Shown here in pieces: positions 53,724 to 62,008 of a stretch of DNA of 64,000 bases. The stretch covers positions 1,054,001 to 1,118,000 of the forward strand of contig NZ_JARNTX010000002.1 in the NCBI RefSeq assembly GCF_029433095.1, in the 5' to 3' direction. This DNA comes from Hymenobacter sp. YC55. GTDB taxonomy: Bacteria; Bacteroidota; Bacteroidia; Cytophagales; Hymenobacteraceae. Below the pieces are notes generated by a model, which made no database searches, was not told where the DNA came from, and worked only from the letters and a program-made list of their open reading frames with translations. Made by a program: the position numbers and the translations under genes. The stretch's first letter is position 1. Each line of letters begins with the position of its first letter.

Positions 53724-54623
53724 ATGCGCATTCTGATTACGGGGTCCAACGGCTTGTTAGGCCAGAAACTGGTTGCGCTGTTGCGGCAACAGCCCGAGGT
53801 TGAGCTTATAGCAACTTCTCGTGGCCACAACAAACTTGCTGGTCTCTATCCAGATGTGCGCTTTGTACCGCTGGACGTAACCAATCAGCAGCAGGTAGAA
53901 GAGGTACTAACGCAGGAGCAGCCTACGCATCTAATCCACACGGCCGCCATGACGAATGTAGATGAATGCGAACTGAATCAGGAGGCTTGCTGGCAGCAAA
54001 ATGTAACGGCCGTTGAGTACGTAGCGGCAACTTGTGCCGCACACAGGGTTCATCTCACCCACGTCAGCACCGATTTTATTTTCAGTGGCGAAGAAGGGCC
54101 TTTAGCTGAAGACGCAATACCGGCTCCCATCAATTTTTATGGAGAGAGCAAACTTGCTGCCGAGCGAATTGTGCAGGCCAGCCAAGCCCCATGGGCCATT
54201 GTGCGTACCGTTCTGGTATATGGCACCGCACACGAATATGGGCGCACCAACATTGTGCTATGGGTACGCGACTCTCTGCGTGCCAACAAACCCATAAAAG
54301 TTGTCGACGACCAATTCCGAACGCCTACTCTGGCCGAGGATCTAGCGCAGGGCTGCTGGCTTGCTGCTAAGCACAATGCTTCAGGTATCTACCACATCAG
54401 CAGCAGCGAGCTTTTTACGCCCTACCAAATGGCACTGCAAGTAGCCGACTACTTTCAGCTCGACAAGTCTCTTATTACAAGGGTGGATAGCAGCACCTTC
54501 TCGCAGCCGGCCAAACGACCACCACGTACAGGTTTTATCATCAGGAAAGCGCAGCAGGAATTTGGCTACCAACCTCACGATTTCCAAAACGGTATTGCCT
54601 TGCTAGCACGTCAGACTGAGTAG
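53724..54623 (+). CDS. RmlD-like NAD(P)-dependent sugar nucleotide reductase
   Basis: A 299 aa extended SDR of the RmlD_sub_bind type: GSNGLLGQKL near 7-16, HTAAMTNVDECE near 72-83, STDFIFSG near 114-121, and the active YGESK (Y139/K143 region). It could be a dTDP-4-dehydrorhamnose reductase, but no rml partner genes are near, so a related reductase is equally possible. It starts 26 bp after the cyclophilin gene and may be cotranscribed. Confidence 0.82.
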   Translation: MRILITGSNGLLGQKLVALLRQQPEVELIATSRGHNKLAGLYPDVRFVPLDVTNQQQVEEVLTQEQPTHLIHTAAMTNVDECELNQEACWQQNVTAVEYVAATCAAHRVHLTHVSTDFIFSGEEGPLAEDAIPAPINFYGESKLAAERIVQASQAPWAIVRTVLVYGTAHEYGRTNIVLWVRDSLRANKPIKVVDDQFRTPTLAEDLAQGCWLAAKHNASGIYHISSSELFTPYQMALQVADYFQLDKSLITRVDSSTFSQPAKRPPRTGFIIRKAQQEFGYQPHDFQNGIALLARQTE

Positions 54624-54707
54624 GGAGTCAATGCCATAATATTTTATGATACTGTGTTTCAGGTCTAAACAATATTATGCTACCTTGACACGCATATTTT
54701 AAACGCA

Positions 54708-54738
54708 AAAACCCCGCAAGCAGAGCCAGCGGGGTTTT
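54708..54738. terminator. Terminator after the RmlD-like gene
   Basis: AAAACCCCGC (54708-54717) pairs with GCGGGGTTTT (54729-54738). Confidence 0.85.
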
Positions 54739-54811
54739 CACACACCTATTGCAACATTGTTCACTGACTTTCTCGCTCCCTTAGCAGAGAAAGCCGTAAT
54801 AAAAATCACCT

Positions 54812-55030
54812 TTATCTAGATTCCAATAACACTGTTCCTACAAAAAGGCCGCCGACTAACATTGCTTCTCCAGCACGTAGCGCTAGCTCACCAGTTACGA
54901 AGGGGACGATTTCCCCATCAATTGTTTGAAATCCGAATGTGGTAGAAGCAACTCGTTGCCGAGCAGCCGTCTCCAGAAGCAAGTAGCGCAATGCGTGTCC
55001 CTGCCGACGCTTGAGTAATAGTGACGCCAT
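54812..55030 (-). CDS. Small hypothetical protein
   Basis: A 72 aa frame starting with ATG: MASLLLKRRQGHALRYLLLE. It has a beta-rich middle (FGFQTIDGEIVPFVTGE). No family recognised. It has intergenic space on both sides and no overlap with another gene, which gives moderate support only. Confidence 0.4.
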   Translation of the reverse strand: MASLLLKRRQGHALRYLLLETAARQRVASTTFGFQTIDGEIVPFVTGELALRAGEAMLVGGLFVGTVLLESR

Positions 55031-55161
55031 TAGTACCTAAGGCAAACAGCGAGAAGAAGTGGCTTTTCTGTGCTGTTTTATCCTTAAGCACATTACAAAA
55101 CTAGGCTCATGCGCAAGTGAAGTAAAGGAAATAGCGCTACTATTTGTGACTAGTGCTTATG

Positions 55162-55198
55162 CCAATATAATTGTGACTTAGCAGCACAATTATATTGG
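55162..55198 (-). terminator. Perfect 14 bp dyad downstream of the ABC operon
   Basis: CCAATATAATTGTG (55162-55175) and CACAATTATATTGG (55185-55198) are perfect complements with a 9 nt loop. It lies about 115 bp beyond the permease stop; AT-rich and lacking a strong T-run, so it may be a protein-binding site instead. Confidence 0.4.
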
Positions 55199-55312
55199 TT
55201 GAATCTTTGTATTTGCTTGATAAATAAGAGACTATAAAGTAGAAGCTCATTATCATGTGACGAATCTCGCGTAAAAAGATGCATGATTTGTGACATTGAA
55301 CAAGCTAAAGCC

Positions 55313-56305
55313 CTAGCGTTTGTTGATGAGCAGTAGCTGCCGAAGCGAAAGGGTGGTCGCTAAAAGGCATAGGATAGGAAATACAAAAAGCCACCAAGAA
55401 GAGGAAGCAAAGCGGCTGAGTGCCAGTAGTCTGCCCCAGCTTGGAGTTTCTGCGGGCAAGCCTACTCCTAGAAAAGAAAGGGTGGTTTCCAATACAATGA
55501 AAGCCGCTATGCTAAGCGGCAGGGTAGTCATAATGGGTCGTAAGATATTGGGCAATAAGTGGTAGCGCATTAGGTGCCATGTAGGTAAGCCCGCGGCACG
55601 AGCAGCTTCGAAGTATGACAGCTGCTGTACGCGGCGAACCTCAGCCCGTACCAGCCGCCCGGATTGCGTCCAGGAGGTACAGCCCAGTAACAATACCAAG
55701 CTTACCGAAGTCACTTCGAAGGCTGCTGCTACAGTTAGGATAAGTAACAGCCGAGGAATAGCTGCCAACAAGGCTATAGCGGCTTGCATCAGCCAGTCTA
55801 GCGGCACCGCTACCAAGCGCTGCATAAATGGAAAGCGAAGCAAGATTTTGCCGAGCAAAACAGCTGCCCCTGTTAAAAAGAGCGGCCACCAGACTGCTGT
55901 GGTTCCTGGTTGACGAGTTCCATATAAGGCAAAAGCTACGATAGCACAGCTACTAGCCACCCAATAAGCTAGTGCAAACCGCAGCTGGGTATTGCCCCAA
56001 TAACCCACCAGTAACCCAACGCCCGTACCCAAACCAATTGCTAATCCGGCGGCTGGCAAGCTCACTAACAGTGCAGTTCGTGCACCGTAAATCAACGCCG
56101 CTGCTACATCGTGTCCTAATTGATCGGTGCCTAGCCAATAGCCAGGCGTGAGGGGAGGTAAATTGCTATTCCGTAGACTCGGCATCAGCAAAGACTCTGG
56201 TAGCAAATCAGCAAATACCGCGGCAAAGCATAGCACGGAAAGCCAGACGACAGCCAGTTTTTGCTGCCAGCTCCATTCTTTTATCCAATGAAGCCTGCTC
56301 ATCAT
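55313..56305 (-). CDS. Oligopeptide/nickel-type ABC transporter permease (OppC/DppC-like)
   Basis: A 330 aa inner-membrane permease. The N-terminal GTDQLGHDVAAALIYGARTAL and the EAARAAGLPTWHLMRYHLLPN loop, which contacts the ATPase, define the BPD_transp_1 / OppC type. The start ATG at 56305 overlaps the TGA of the upstream permease gene (ATGA), so the two are translationally coupled. It is the last gene of the repeat-peptide operon; no ATPase gene follows. Confidence 0.92.
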   Translation of the reverse strand: MMSRLHWIKEWSWQQKLAVVWLSVLCFAAVFADLLPESLLMPSLRNSNLPPLTPGYWLGTDQLGHDVAAALIYGARTALLVSLPAAGLAIGLGTGVGLLVGYWGNTQLRFALAYWVASSCAIVAFALYGTRQPGTTAVWWPLFLTGAAVLLGKILLRFPFMQRLVAVPLDWLMQAAIALLAAIPRLLLILTVAAAFEVTSVSLVLLLGCTSWTQSGRLVRAEVRRVQQLSYFEAARAAGLPTWHLMRYHLLPNILRPIMTTLPLSIAAFIVLETTLSFLGVGLPAETPSWGRLLALSRFASSSWWLFVFPILCLLATTLSLRQLLLINKR

Positions 56306-57360
56306 GAGGCAGAAATGCGTAAGCGCGGGTCGGCGAGCTGATAAAGCCAATCGGCTACAGAGAGTGTAAGCTGGCGCGCTACAAGCACGAACAAAACACC
56401 GCCTAGCAGCATAGGATAATCACGAGCGGCCGCGGCATCGGCTACTAATCGTCCTAGGCCAGGCAACGCAAATACAAATTCCACTACTACTGATCCAGCC
56501 AGCAAATTGGGAAGCAACTCCGTAAAAAGAGTCAGAGTTGGCAGTAAGGCATTGCGCAATCCATGCCGCCACAGCGCCTGTTTTCTCGTCAACCCTTTGG
56601 CTTGTGCGGTTAGCATGTAGTCGAGCTGCGCTTCGTGGCGCAATGCGTCAGCTAACTGGAGGGTAGGTTCCGTGAGGCCGCTTAAGACAAGGCTACTAAG
56701 TGGAAGTACGATGAATGAAGGGTAACGTAGAAGTGTGCTAGCGCCACTGCTGTCATCTTCCTCGAAGCCAAGGCCAAACGCTGGAAAAAAAGAAAAGTAA
56801 TCTGGGTTGGCGAGTAGTAACAACAACAGCAGCGCTACCACAAAAAGTGGTAATGCATCTAGCATATAAAGCGCGGTATAAAGCCAGTGCGAGCTAGAAC
56901 GTGCCCCTAGCCAAACTCCTAGCGGTATGGAGATACCAACAATACACAATGTTGCCAGGTAGGTAAGTGGCACTGTTACGGCTATAGCTTCAATAATCGT
57001 GATACCAACGGTTTCTCCGGTCCGATAAGATTTGCCCAGATTGCCGCGCAGCAAAGCACTTAGCCATCGATGGTACTGGTTATGTGTGCCATTCCACTGC
57101 CAACGCCAACCAAACGAAGAATTAGTAGTAGCTGGTGACAGATAGAATACGGGATCTGTCAGCCCTAACCGTTGTTTGACAGCTTGCTGAGCTACGGCTG
57201 CTTGCTCCGACGACGGCATTCTGCTTCCGGTTGCTGTTTCCGAGAGGCGAATTAGTAATTGCTGCTCATTAGGCAGCAGGCTAGTTAACAAGAAGAGCAG
57301 TGAGGCGAGTGCCCATACCGTAAATGCCCACCGCAACAGTCGCAAAATCATGCGCGCCAT
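56302..57360 (-). CDS. Oligopeptide/nickel-type ABC transporter permease (OppB/DppB-like)
   Basis: A 352 aa inner-membrane permease with the OppB layout: one N-terminal helix, a large periplasmic segment containing LLRGNLGKSYRTGETV near 105, five more helices, and the coupling loop TAQAKGLTRKQALWRHGLRNA near 250. It begins 4 bp after the binding-protein stop and overlaps the next permease by 4 bp. Confidence 0.92.
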   Translation of the reverse strand: MARMILRLLRWAFTVWALASLLFLLTSLLPNEQQLLIRLSETATGSRMPSSEQAAVAQQAVKQRLGLTDPVFYLSPATTNSSFGWRWQWNGTHNQYHRWLSALLRGNLGKSYRTGETVGITIIEAIAVTVPLTYLATLCIVGISIPLGVWLGARSSSHWLYTALYMLDALPLFVVALLLLLLLANPDYFSFFPAFGLGFEEDDSSGASTLLRYPSFIVLPLSSLVLSGLTEPTLQLADALRHEAQLDYMLTAQAKGLTRKQALWRHGLRNALLPTLTLFTELLPNLLAGSVVVEFVFALPGLGRLVADAAAARDYPMLLGGVLFVLVARQLTLSVADWLYQLADPRLRISAS

Positions 57361-57364
57361 CTAT

Positions 57365-59089
57365 TTACTTACCCAACAAAGCTACCGATAGGTTAAGTGC
57401 ATCATAGCCAGGCCGAACTCTAAGTGGCTGCACCCCGCGTAGCCGCTTGGAAGCAATTAGCCGGTTGCGGATAAAGAACAGCACAACTAGGGGCGAATCT
57501 TGTTGGATTTGTTGCTGAAACCGCCGTAGCAACTTAACGCGCCGAGACTCATTTTGCTCCAGCATAATAGCTTCCATCAATCGGTCCGCTACTTTCGACC
57601 TATACTGCGTGAAATTGTTGAGGCCAATACTACGGGAATGCAGTATTGTCATAAAGTTATATGTGAACGGATTGCCACGAGTGGTACGAACGTGCAAATC
57701 AGTATCACCTTGAATGAGCTGTTGCCGATACAATTGTTCTTCAGCAGGGTTCAACTTCACTGGGATGCCTAGCTGAGTTGCAGCGGCTTGAAACTGACGG
57801 GCTACTGCCTCGTGGTCGGGCGCGTTGGCTTGATAGCTAATGCTGAAGGCTAGCGTTTCTGTAGCACCGCGAACCCACCTGCCGTCAGAGTTGCGTTGCC
57901 AGCCCGCTTGACGCAACAGATTAGCTGCTTGACGTAAGTCGAAAGGTGCCAACGATAAACTGTCGTTGTAAGCAGGTTTGTCGTTAGGCCTGATAATTCC
58001 AACGCTACGATAAGCCAACCCGGGTTGGGTGGCTTGTATTAATCCTGGTACGTCAAAGAGCAAGCTAAGCGCCCGGCGTGTGAGAGCATCACGCAAGAAA
58101 GGGCGCTGCGTATTGAAGCCAACTGATACCATCTCGTAGGAATCAGTGGTATAGAAGGCTAGCTTGGTTGTATCGGCCGAATGCCGCAACTGATCGAAGT
58201 CGCGGGCAGCGGGCATTGGGTAGAGGTCTATGTCGCCACGACGTATTGCCAGTAGGGCCTGTGCGTTATCGGGTATAATTTGATAATCGAGGCGGGAAGC
58301 ATGAGCTTGCAACCATGCTGGAGAAGGCGTAAGTTTTGTAGCCCACCATTTAGCTTTCCGCTGTAGCCGTAGGTAGCGGCCCTTTGCCCATGCCTTCAAG
58401 GTGTAAGGACCACAACCCGGCAGACGCTCTGGGTGTTGGCCATAATTGCTTTGGCGGTAGTGGCGTGCGAAGCTACGCACGCCAGGGTACTGGCGTAAAG
58501 CAGCTACAGTATCGGTTTGAAGCAGAGACAGAGACACTGCCCGCAAATACTTCTGCGGATCTACCGCATACTCTGGTAGGATAGCGAAATCACCAGAGGA
58601 AAAAATGATACCGCTAGCGGCAGTGCGACATACCAACGTAAAGCGCCGCGGGTCTTTGACATCTAACTCTATGTCGGTAACGAATCCGTATTGGGTACGT
58701 GCGAACTCAGTAGGCAGCCCTGGGCAATTCAGAAGTTTCAGCGTGAAGGCTACGTCATGAGCCAATACGGGCTGGCCATTATCCCAGGTAGCTTCTGGCC
58801 GCAAGCTGTATGTAAGCAGAGTTAGCGAGTCGCGCCTACTTACAATAGGCAAGGCTTGGGCCAACCACGGGGAGATTCGCTGGTTACGGTCACCTACAAG
58901 CAAGCTGCAATGCAGCAGGTTAATAACTTCTTGAGCCTGTGGTATGCTAGCCACCAATGGGTCCAAGGTTTGCGGGTCAGTAGACCATCGAATTCGGACA
59001 GCCTCCGACTTGAGAGAAGAAGTGCAACCGGCAACTCCGCAGCTACTGAGCAGAAGGAATATAAAAACGTTCTGTAGGTATCGCGTCAT
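57365..59089 (-). CDS. Extracellular solute-binding lipoprotein, family 5 (peptide or metal type)
   Basis: A 574 aa SBP_bac_5 lipoprotein: lipid Cys at 17 or 22 (SSCGVAGC), then IRWSTDPQTLDPLVAS, the ATWDNGQPVLAHDVAFTLK segment near 100-118 and LSLLFDVPGLIQA near 340, typical of OppA/DppA/NikA. It should capture peptides or a chelated metal in the periplasm and hand it to the two permeases that follow. It starts 73 bp after the tandem-repeat gene with no terminator between, which suggests one operon. Confidence 0.92.
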   Translation of the reverse strand: MTRYLQNVFIFLLLSSCGVAGCTSSLKSEAVRIRWSTDPQTLDPLVASIPQAQEVINLLHCSLLVGDRNQRISPWLAQALPIVSRRDSLTLLTYSLRPEATWDNGQPVLAHDVAFTLKLLNCPGLPTEFARTQYGFVTDIELDVKDPRRFTLVCRTAASGIIFSSGDFAILPEYAVDPQKYLRAVSLSLLQTDTVAALRQYPGVRSFARHYRQSNYGQHPERLPGCGPYTLKAWAKGRYLRLQRKAKWWATKLTPSPAWLQAHASRLDYQIIPDNAQALLAIRRGDIDLYPMPAARDFDQLRHSADTTKLAFYTTDSYEMVSVGFNTQRPFLRDALTRRALSLLFDVPGLIQATQPGLAYRSVGIIRPNDKPAYNDSLSLAPFDLRQAANLLRQAGWQRNSDGRWVRGATETLAFSISYQANAPDHEAVARQFQAAATQLGIPVKLNPAEEQLYRQQLIQGDTDLHVRTTRGNPFTYNFMTILHSRSIGLNNFTQYRSKVADRLMEAIMLEQNESRRVKLLRRFQQQIQQDSPLVVLFFIRNRLIASKRLRGVQPLRVRPGYDALNLSVALLGK

Positions 59090-59162
59090 CAGTTACCAGC
59101 GCCTAGCGAGATCAGCCAGCAAGATAGCCAAGATTCCTGGCGCGAACTTCTCTACTTGGTTG

Positions 59163-59978
59163 CTACGCGCAAACTGGTTTACCTGACCAGCCGCCGCTAC
59201 CGTGATCAGCTGCAGCGAATCCTGACCAGCCACCACTGCCATGAGCAGCTGAAGCAAAGCCCGACCAGCCACCGCTACCGTGAGCTGCCGAGGCAAAGCC
59301 CGACCAGCCGCCGCTGCCGTGCGCGGCCAGTGCACGGCCAGACCAGCCACCGCTGCCATGGTCGGCTGCAGCAAACCCTGACCAACCGCCGCTGCCATGG
59401 TAAACAGCAGCGAATCCTGACCAACCCCCACTGCCGTGGTCCGCTAGGGTGAGGCCCGACCAGCCACCGCTACCGTGAGCTGCCGAGGCAAAGCCCGACC
59501 AGCCACCGCTACCGTGCTCGGCTGCAGCTAGACCCGACCAGCCACCACTGCCATGAGCAGCTGAAGCAAAGCCCGACCAGCCACCGCTACCGTGAGCTGC
59601 CGAGGCAAAGCCCGACCAGCCGCCGCTGCCGTGCGCGGCCAGTGCACGGCCAGACCAGCCACCGCTGCCATGGTCGGCTGCAGCAAACCCTGACCAACCG
59701 CCGCTGCCATGGTAAACAGCAGCGAATCCTGACCAACCCCCACTGCCGTGGTCCGCTAGGGTGAGGCCCGACCAGCCACCGCTACCGTGAGCTGCCGAGG
59801 CAAAGCCCGACCAGCCGCCGCTACCGTGCTCGGCTGCAGCTAGACCCGACCAACCGCCACTTCCATGCTCGGCATTAGCAGTGAAGCTAGCTGTTTGAAC
59901 ACCTGTTGAGCTAACTGAAGTAGCAGTCGTAGCAGGAGAAGCAATCTGCAACAGAGCGAGAGCGATGAAAGAAAGCAT
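59163..59978 (-). CDS. Exported tandem-repeat protein, 18 units of 13 residues (putative peptide precursor)
   Basis: A 271 aa protein. Residues 1-37 are a hydrophobic leader (MLSFIALALLQIASPATTA...) that looks like a signal peptide but lacks the usual positive charge after Met. Residues 38-271 are exactly 18 units of 13: an invariant HGSGGWSG followed by five variable residues (LAAAE, FASAA, LTLAD, FAAVY, FAAAD, RALAA, and KPVCA at the end). Units 1-8 and 9-16 are the same series, a 312 bp duplication. It is first in a direction-shared run with the binding protein and permeases. No known family; precursor of secreted peptides, metal-binding repeat or surface polymer are all possible. Confidence 0.85.
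   Translation of the reverse strand: MLSFIALALLQIASPATTATSVSSTGVQTASFTANAEHGSGGWSGLAAAEHGSGGWSGFASAAHGSGGWSGLTLADHGSGGWSGFAAVYHGSGGWSGFAAADHGSGGWSGRALAAHGSGGWSGFASAAHGSGGWSGFASAAHGSGGWSGLAAAEHGSGGWSGFASAAHGSGGWSGLTLADHGSGGWSGFAAVYHGSGGWSGFAAADHGSGGWSGRALAAHGSGGWSGFASAAHGSGGWSGFASAAHGSGGWSGFAAADHGSGGWSGKPVCA
59205..59867 (-). repeat. 39 bp coding tandem repeats with a 312 bp higher-order duplication
   Basis: Each 39 bp unit encodes HGSGGWSG plus five residues. Block A (59556-59867, units 1-8) and block B (59244-59555, units 9-16) are nearly identical in DNA; I noticed a CCACCG/CCGCCG difference in the lower-order copies. Unit 17 is 59205-59243; the last unit with KPVCA is 59166-59204. Confidence 0.9.
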
Positions 59979-60344
59979 AGTAGTAGGAGATTAGTTGTGT
60001 CAAGTGGTTGAATGACACAAAGGTGTATCACGCCTAGTCTCCCGTAAAGGAAAGGTAGAGTATAAAAGTGATTTGTATGTTATCTATATAAACTTTAATT
60101 ATTCTAACCGCCTCTCTTGCTCTCTAGCTAATCTATGCTTCTCACCTCATGAAATTTATGAATTAGGTGAATATAATACTTCAGAATGTGACATCACATC
60201 TACCAAAAACACACACTTTATCTGGTGCAAAGGTTAGAGCAGGATATGATATTTGTAAAGGAAAAAATGCTGTTAATTGTGACTACGGTTTACTTGTAGT
60301 TTTGCTACTCCGCTTAGGCATTTTCAATACTGAGGGCACATTTT
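59979..60344. other. AT-rich divergent control region
   Basis: 366 bp between the repeat-peptide gene and the TPR regulator. On the minus strand CACCTTTG (60018-60025), one base off TAnnTTTG, lies 40 nt before the repeat gene ATG. On the plus strand a full promoter sits at 60277-60304. A 65-codon frame at 60167-60364 overlaps the regulator start and is not called. Confidence 0.55.
60277..60304 (+). promoter_or_regulatory. Promoter of the wHTH-TPR regulator
   Basis: TTG at 60277-60279, a 17 bp spacer, and TAGTTTTG (exact TAnnTTTG) at 60297-60304; the ATG is 40 bp downstream. Confidence 0.7.
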
Positions 60345-61877
60345 ATGATGGATGGGTTGAATAATTTGGCTCGAATTGTGACAGATCGCCGCCAAAAAGT
60401 GTTGCCACTGCTAGACTTTACAGCTAAGCCTACTTCTAACAAAGAAATGGCTCTGCTTAATTTTCTAGTTGATGAACAAGGCAAGTCTCAGCAGCAGATT
60501 GTCAAGGCGCTGTATGGCAAAACAGATGCTACTAGTAAAACTGCTTTTCGTAAGCTGAAGTCACGGGTGCAGCAGAAGATGCTAAACCACTTGTTTTTCC
60601 TTGATGAAACCGACCCTCGTCACGAGCTGTCACGCAGGTATGAGCAGCAATGCCTGAACTTATATTATCAAGTTAGTACGCTCTACAGGGAAGGAGAATA
60701 CTACAATGCGGAGCGCCTTGGCCGTAAAGCATTGCGCTTAGCTGAAAGCATGGAATTTACACATTATGCTGTAATGTGTGGGCAATTATTGCGGAGCATC
60801 TATGCTGATATGCAGCAGCCAGCCAAGTTTAGGAGCAACAACAAAAAATTAGCTGCTAACCAGCAGAAGCTGGTATTGGAAGAAGAAGCTGCCACAATCT
60901 TTTGGGAGGTCAAGGCAATGATGGCATACACTGTACGAGCACGGCGCAGTATGCTAGGAAAGATTGAAGTGCATTTAAAGCAACTCGAAGAACTACATAA
61001 AAAAGCAGGCACGTTTATTACTTTCTTCTACTTCTATCGCACGCAAATAGCACGTGAGGAGCTGATCGGTAATTACCAGAAACTTATCTGGTTGACTGCC
61101 GAATCTGTCAAAAATTGGGGAGAAGGTAAAATCAATCGTATTCGATTCGACAAGCGCTTCAATAATTACATGAGTGTGTACGCACACTTACGCAGCAGGC
61201 AAGCTGCAAAGGGATTGAAACTAGCAGAGGAATACGCGAGGGATTTTCATTACTCTTCCAATAACTGGCTGTATTTCCTCGAGATATATATGTTGTTGGC
61301 TTTGCACGCAGGCCAGTATGGGCAGGCGCATGAATTGCTGCAAACAGCCAGAAAAAGCTTGTATTTTACTAAGCAGCGGCATGCTGCTCAGGAGCGCTGG
61401 AACCTGTACGAAGTGTACCTGCAGTTTATTCGGCCGGAGGCTTCTCCCTTACGTATTCGCAGCTTCAATACGTTTATTCAGACGGTGCCAACACACAGCC
61501 GTGATAAACAAGGCTACAACGTAGCGGTATTGATTCTGCAGTTTCTGTACTATTTGCGGCAGCGCGACTTAGATGGGGTACTGTTGCGCTTAGAAAGCCT
61601 GCGTAAGTATCAGCAGCGGCATTTGCGGGAGGCCGGAGCCTTACGTAGTCAGCTATTTTTCCGATTGCTAGCTATTACGGTAAAGTCCGATTTCGACCCT
61701 CTTGAAACCCAACGGTTAGCCGAGCCCCTCTTGAAAAGGATGCAAGCAGCTCCACCACCTGGTGAGGCATTTTCGGAAATCGAAATTGTGCCTTACGAGA
61801 ATCTGTGGGCGCTAACATTAGATATTTTAAAAGCTACAGCAGCTCTAGTGCAAGAGGAGAGCCGACACTTGGTCTAA
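60345..61877 (+). CDS. Winged-helix and TPR-like helical repeat protein (putative regulator)
   Basis: A 510 aa soluble protein. Residues about 28-85 look like a winged helix (NKEMALLNFLVDEQGKSQQQ, then a conserved Lys/Arg recognition-like helix FRKLKSRVQQKML). Residues about 95-505 are pairs of helices with TPR-like spacing (YYNAERLGRKALRLAES is the clearest). The layout resembles peptide-sensing HTH-TPR regulators of Gram-positive bacteria, but no family relation is shown. It is divergent from the repeat-peptide operon, hence a candidate sensor. Two ATGs (60345, 60348) are possible. Confidence 0.7.
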   Translation: MMDGLNNLARIVTDRRQKVLPLLDFTAKPTSNKEMALLNFLVDEQGKSQQQIVKALYGKTDATSKTAFRKLKSRVQQKMLNHLFFLDETDPRHELSRRYEQQCLNLYYQVSTLYREGEYYNAERLGRKALRLAESMEFTHYAVMCGQLLRSIYADMQQPAKFRSNNKKLAANQQKLVLEEEAATIFWEVKAMMAYTVRARRSMLGKIEVHLKQLEELHKKAGTFITFFYFYRTQIAREELIGNYQKLIWLTAESVKNWGEGKINRIRFDKRFNNYMSVYAHLRSRQAAKGLKLAEEYARDFHYSSNNWLYFLEIYMLLALHAGQYGQAHELLQTARKSLYFTKQRHAAQERWNLYEVYLQFIRPEASPLRIRSFNTFIQTVPTHSRDKQGYNVAVLILQFLYYLRQRDLDGVLLRLESLRKYQQRHLREAGALRSQLFFRLLAITVKSDFDPLETQRLAEPLLKRMQAAPPPGEAFSEIEIVPYENLWALTLDILKATAALVQEESRHLV

Positions 61878-62008
61878 GCTAAATTAACTGGCATGACCAC
61901 AGTGGCTTTTGGAGTTTCTTAAAGGCTAATTCGGTGTCTCTGGTTTGAGATGACTGTTAGCAACAGTTTTTGCAAACGGATAACTATCCTTGAATTGCAA
62001 TTGTGTGG

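Noticed and set aside
59093..59743. Other-frame open frames with Ala/Gly repeats on both strands of the repeat gene
   Set aside because: They exist only because a 39 bp unit without stops stays open in several frames; only the 59978 frame has a leader and ends cleanly before the next gene.
59163..59867. Regular 39 bp repeats resembling a CRISPR-like array
   Set aside because: The repeats are directly adjacent without spacers, stay in one reading frame, and encode a constant 13-residue unit; this is a coding repeat.
60167..60364. 65-codon frame before the TPR regulator
   Set aside because: It contains the regulator's promoter and overlaps its start; no homology feel.
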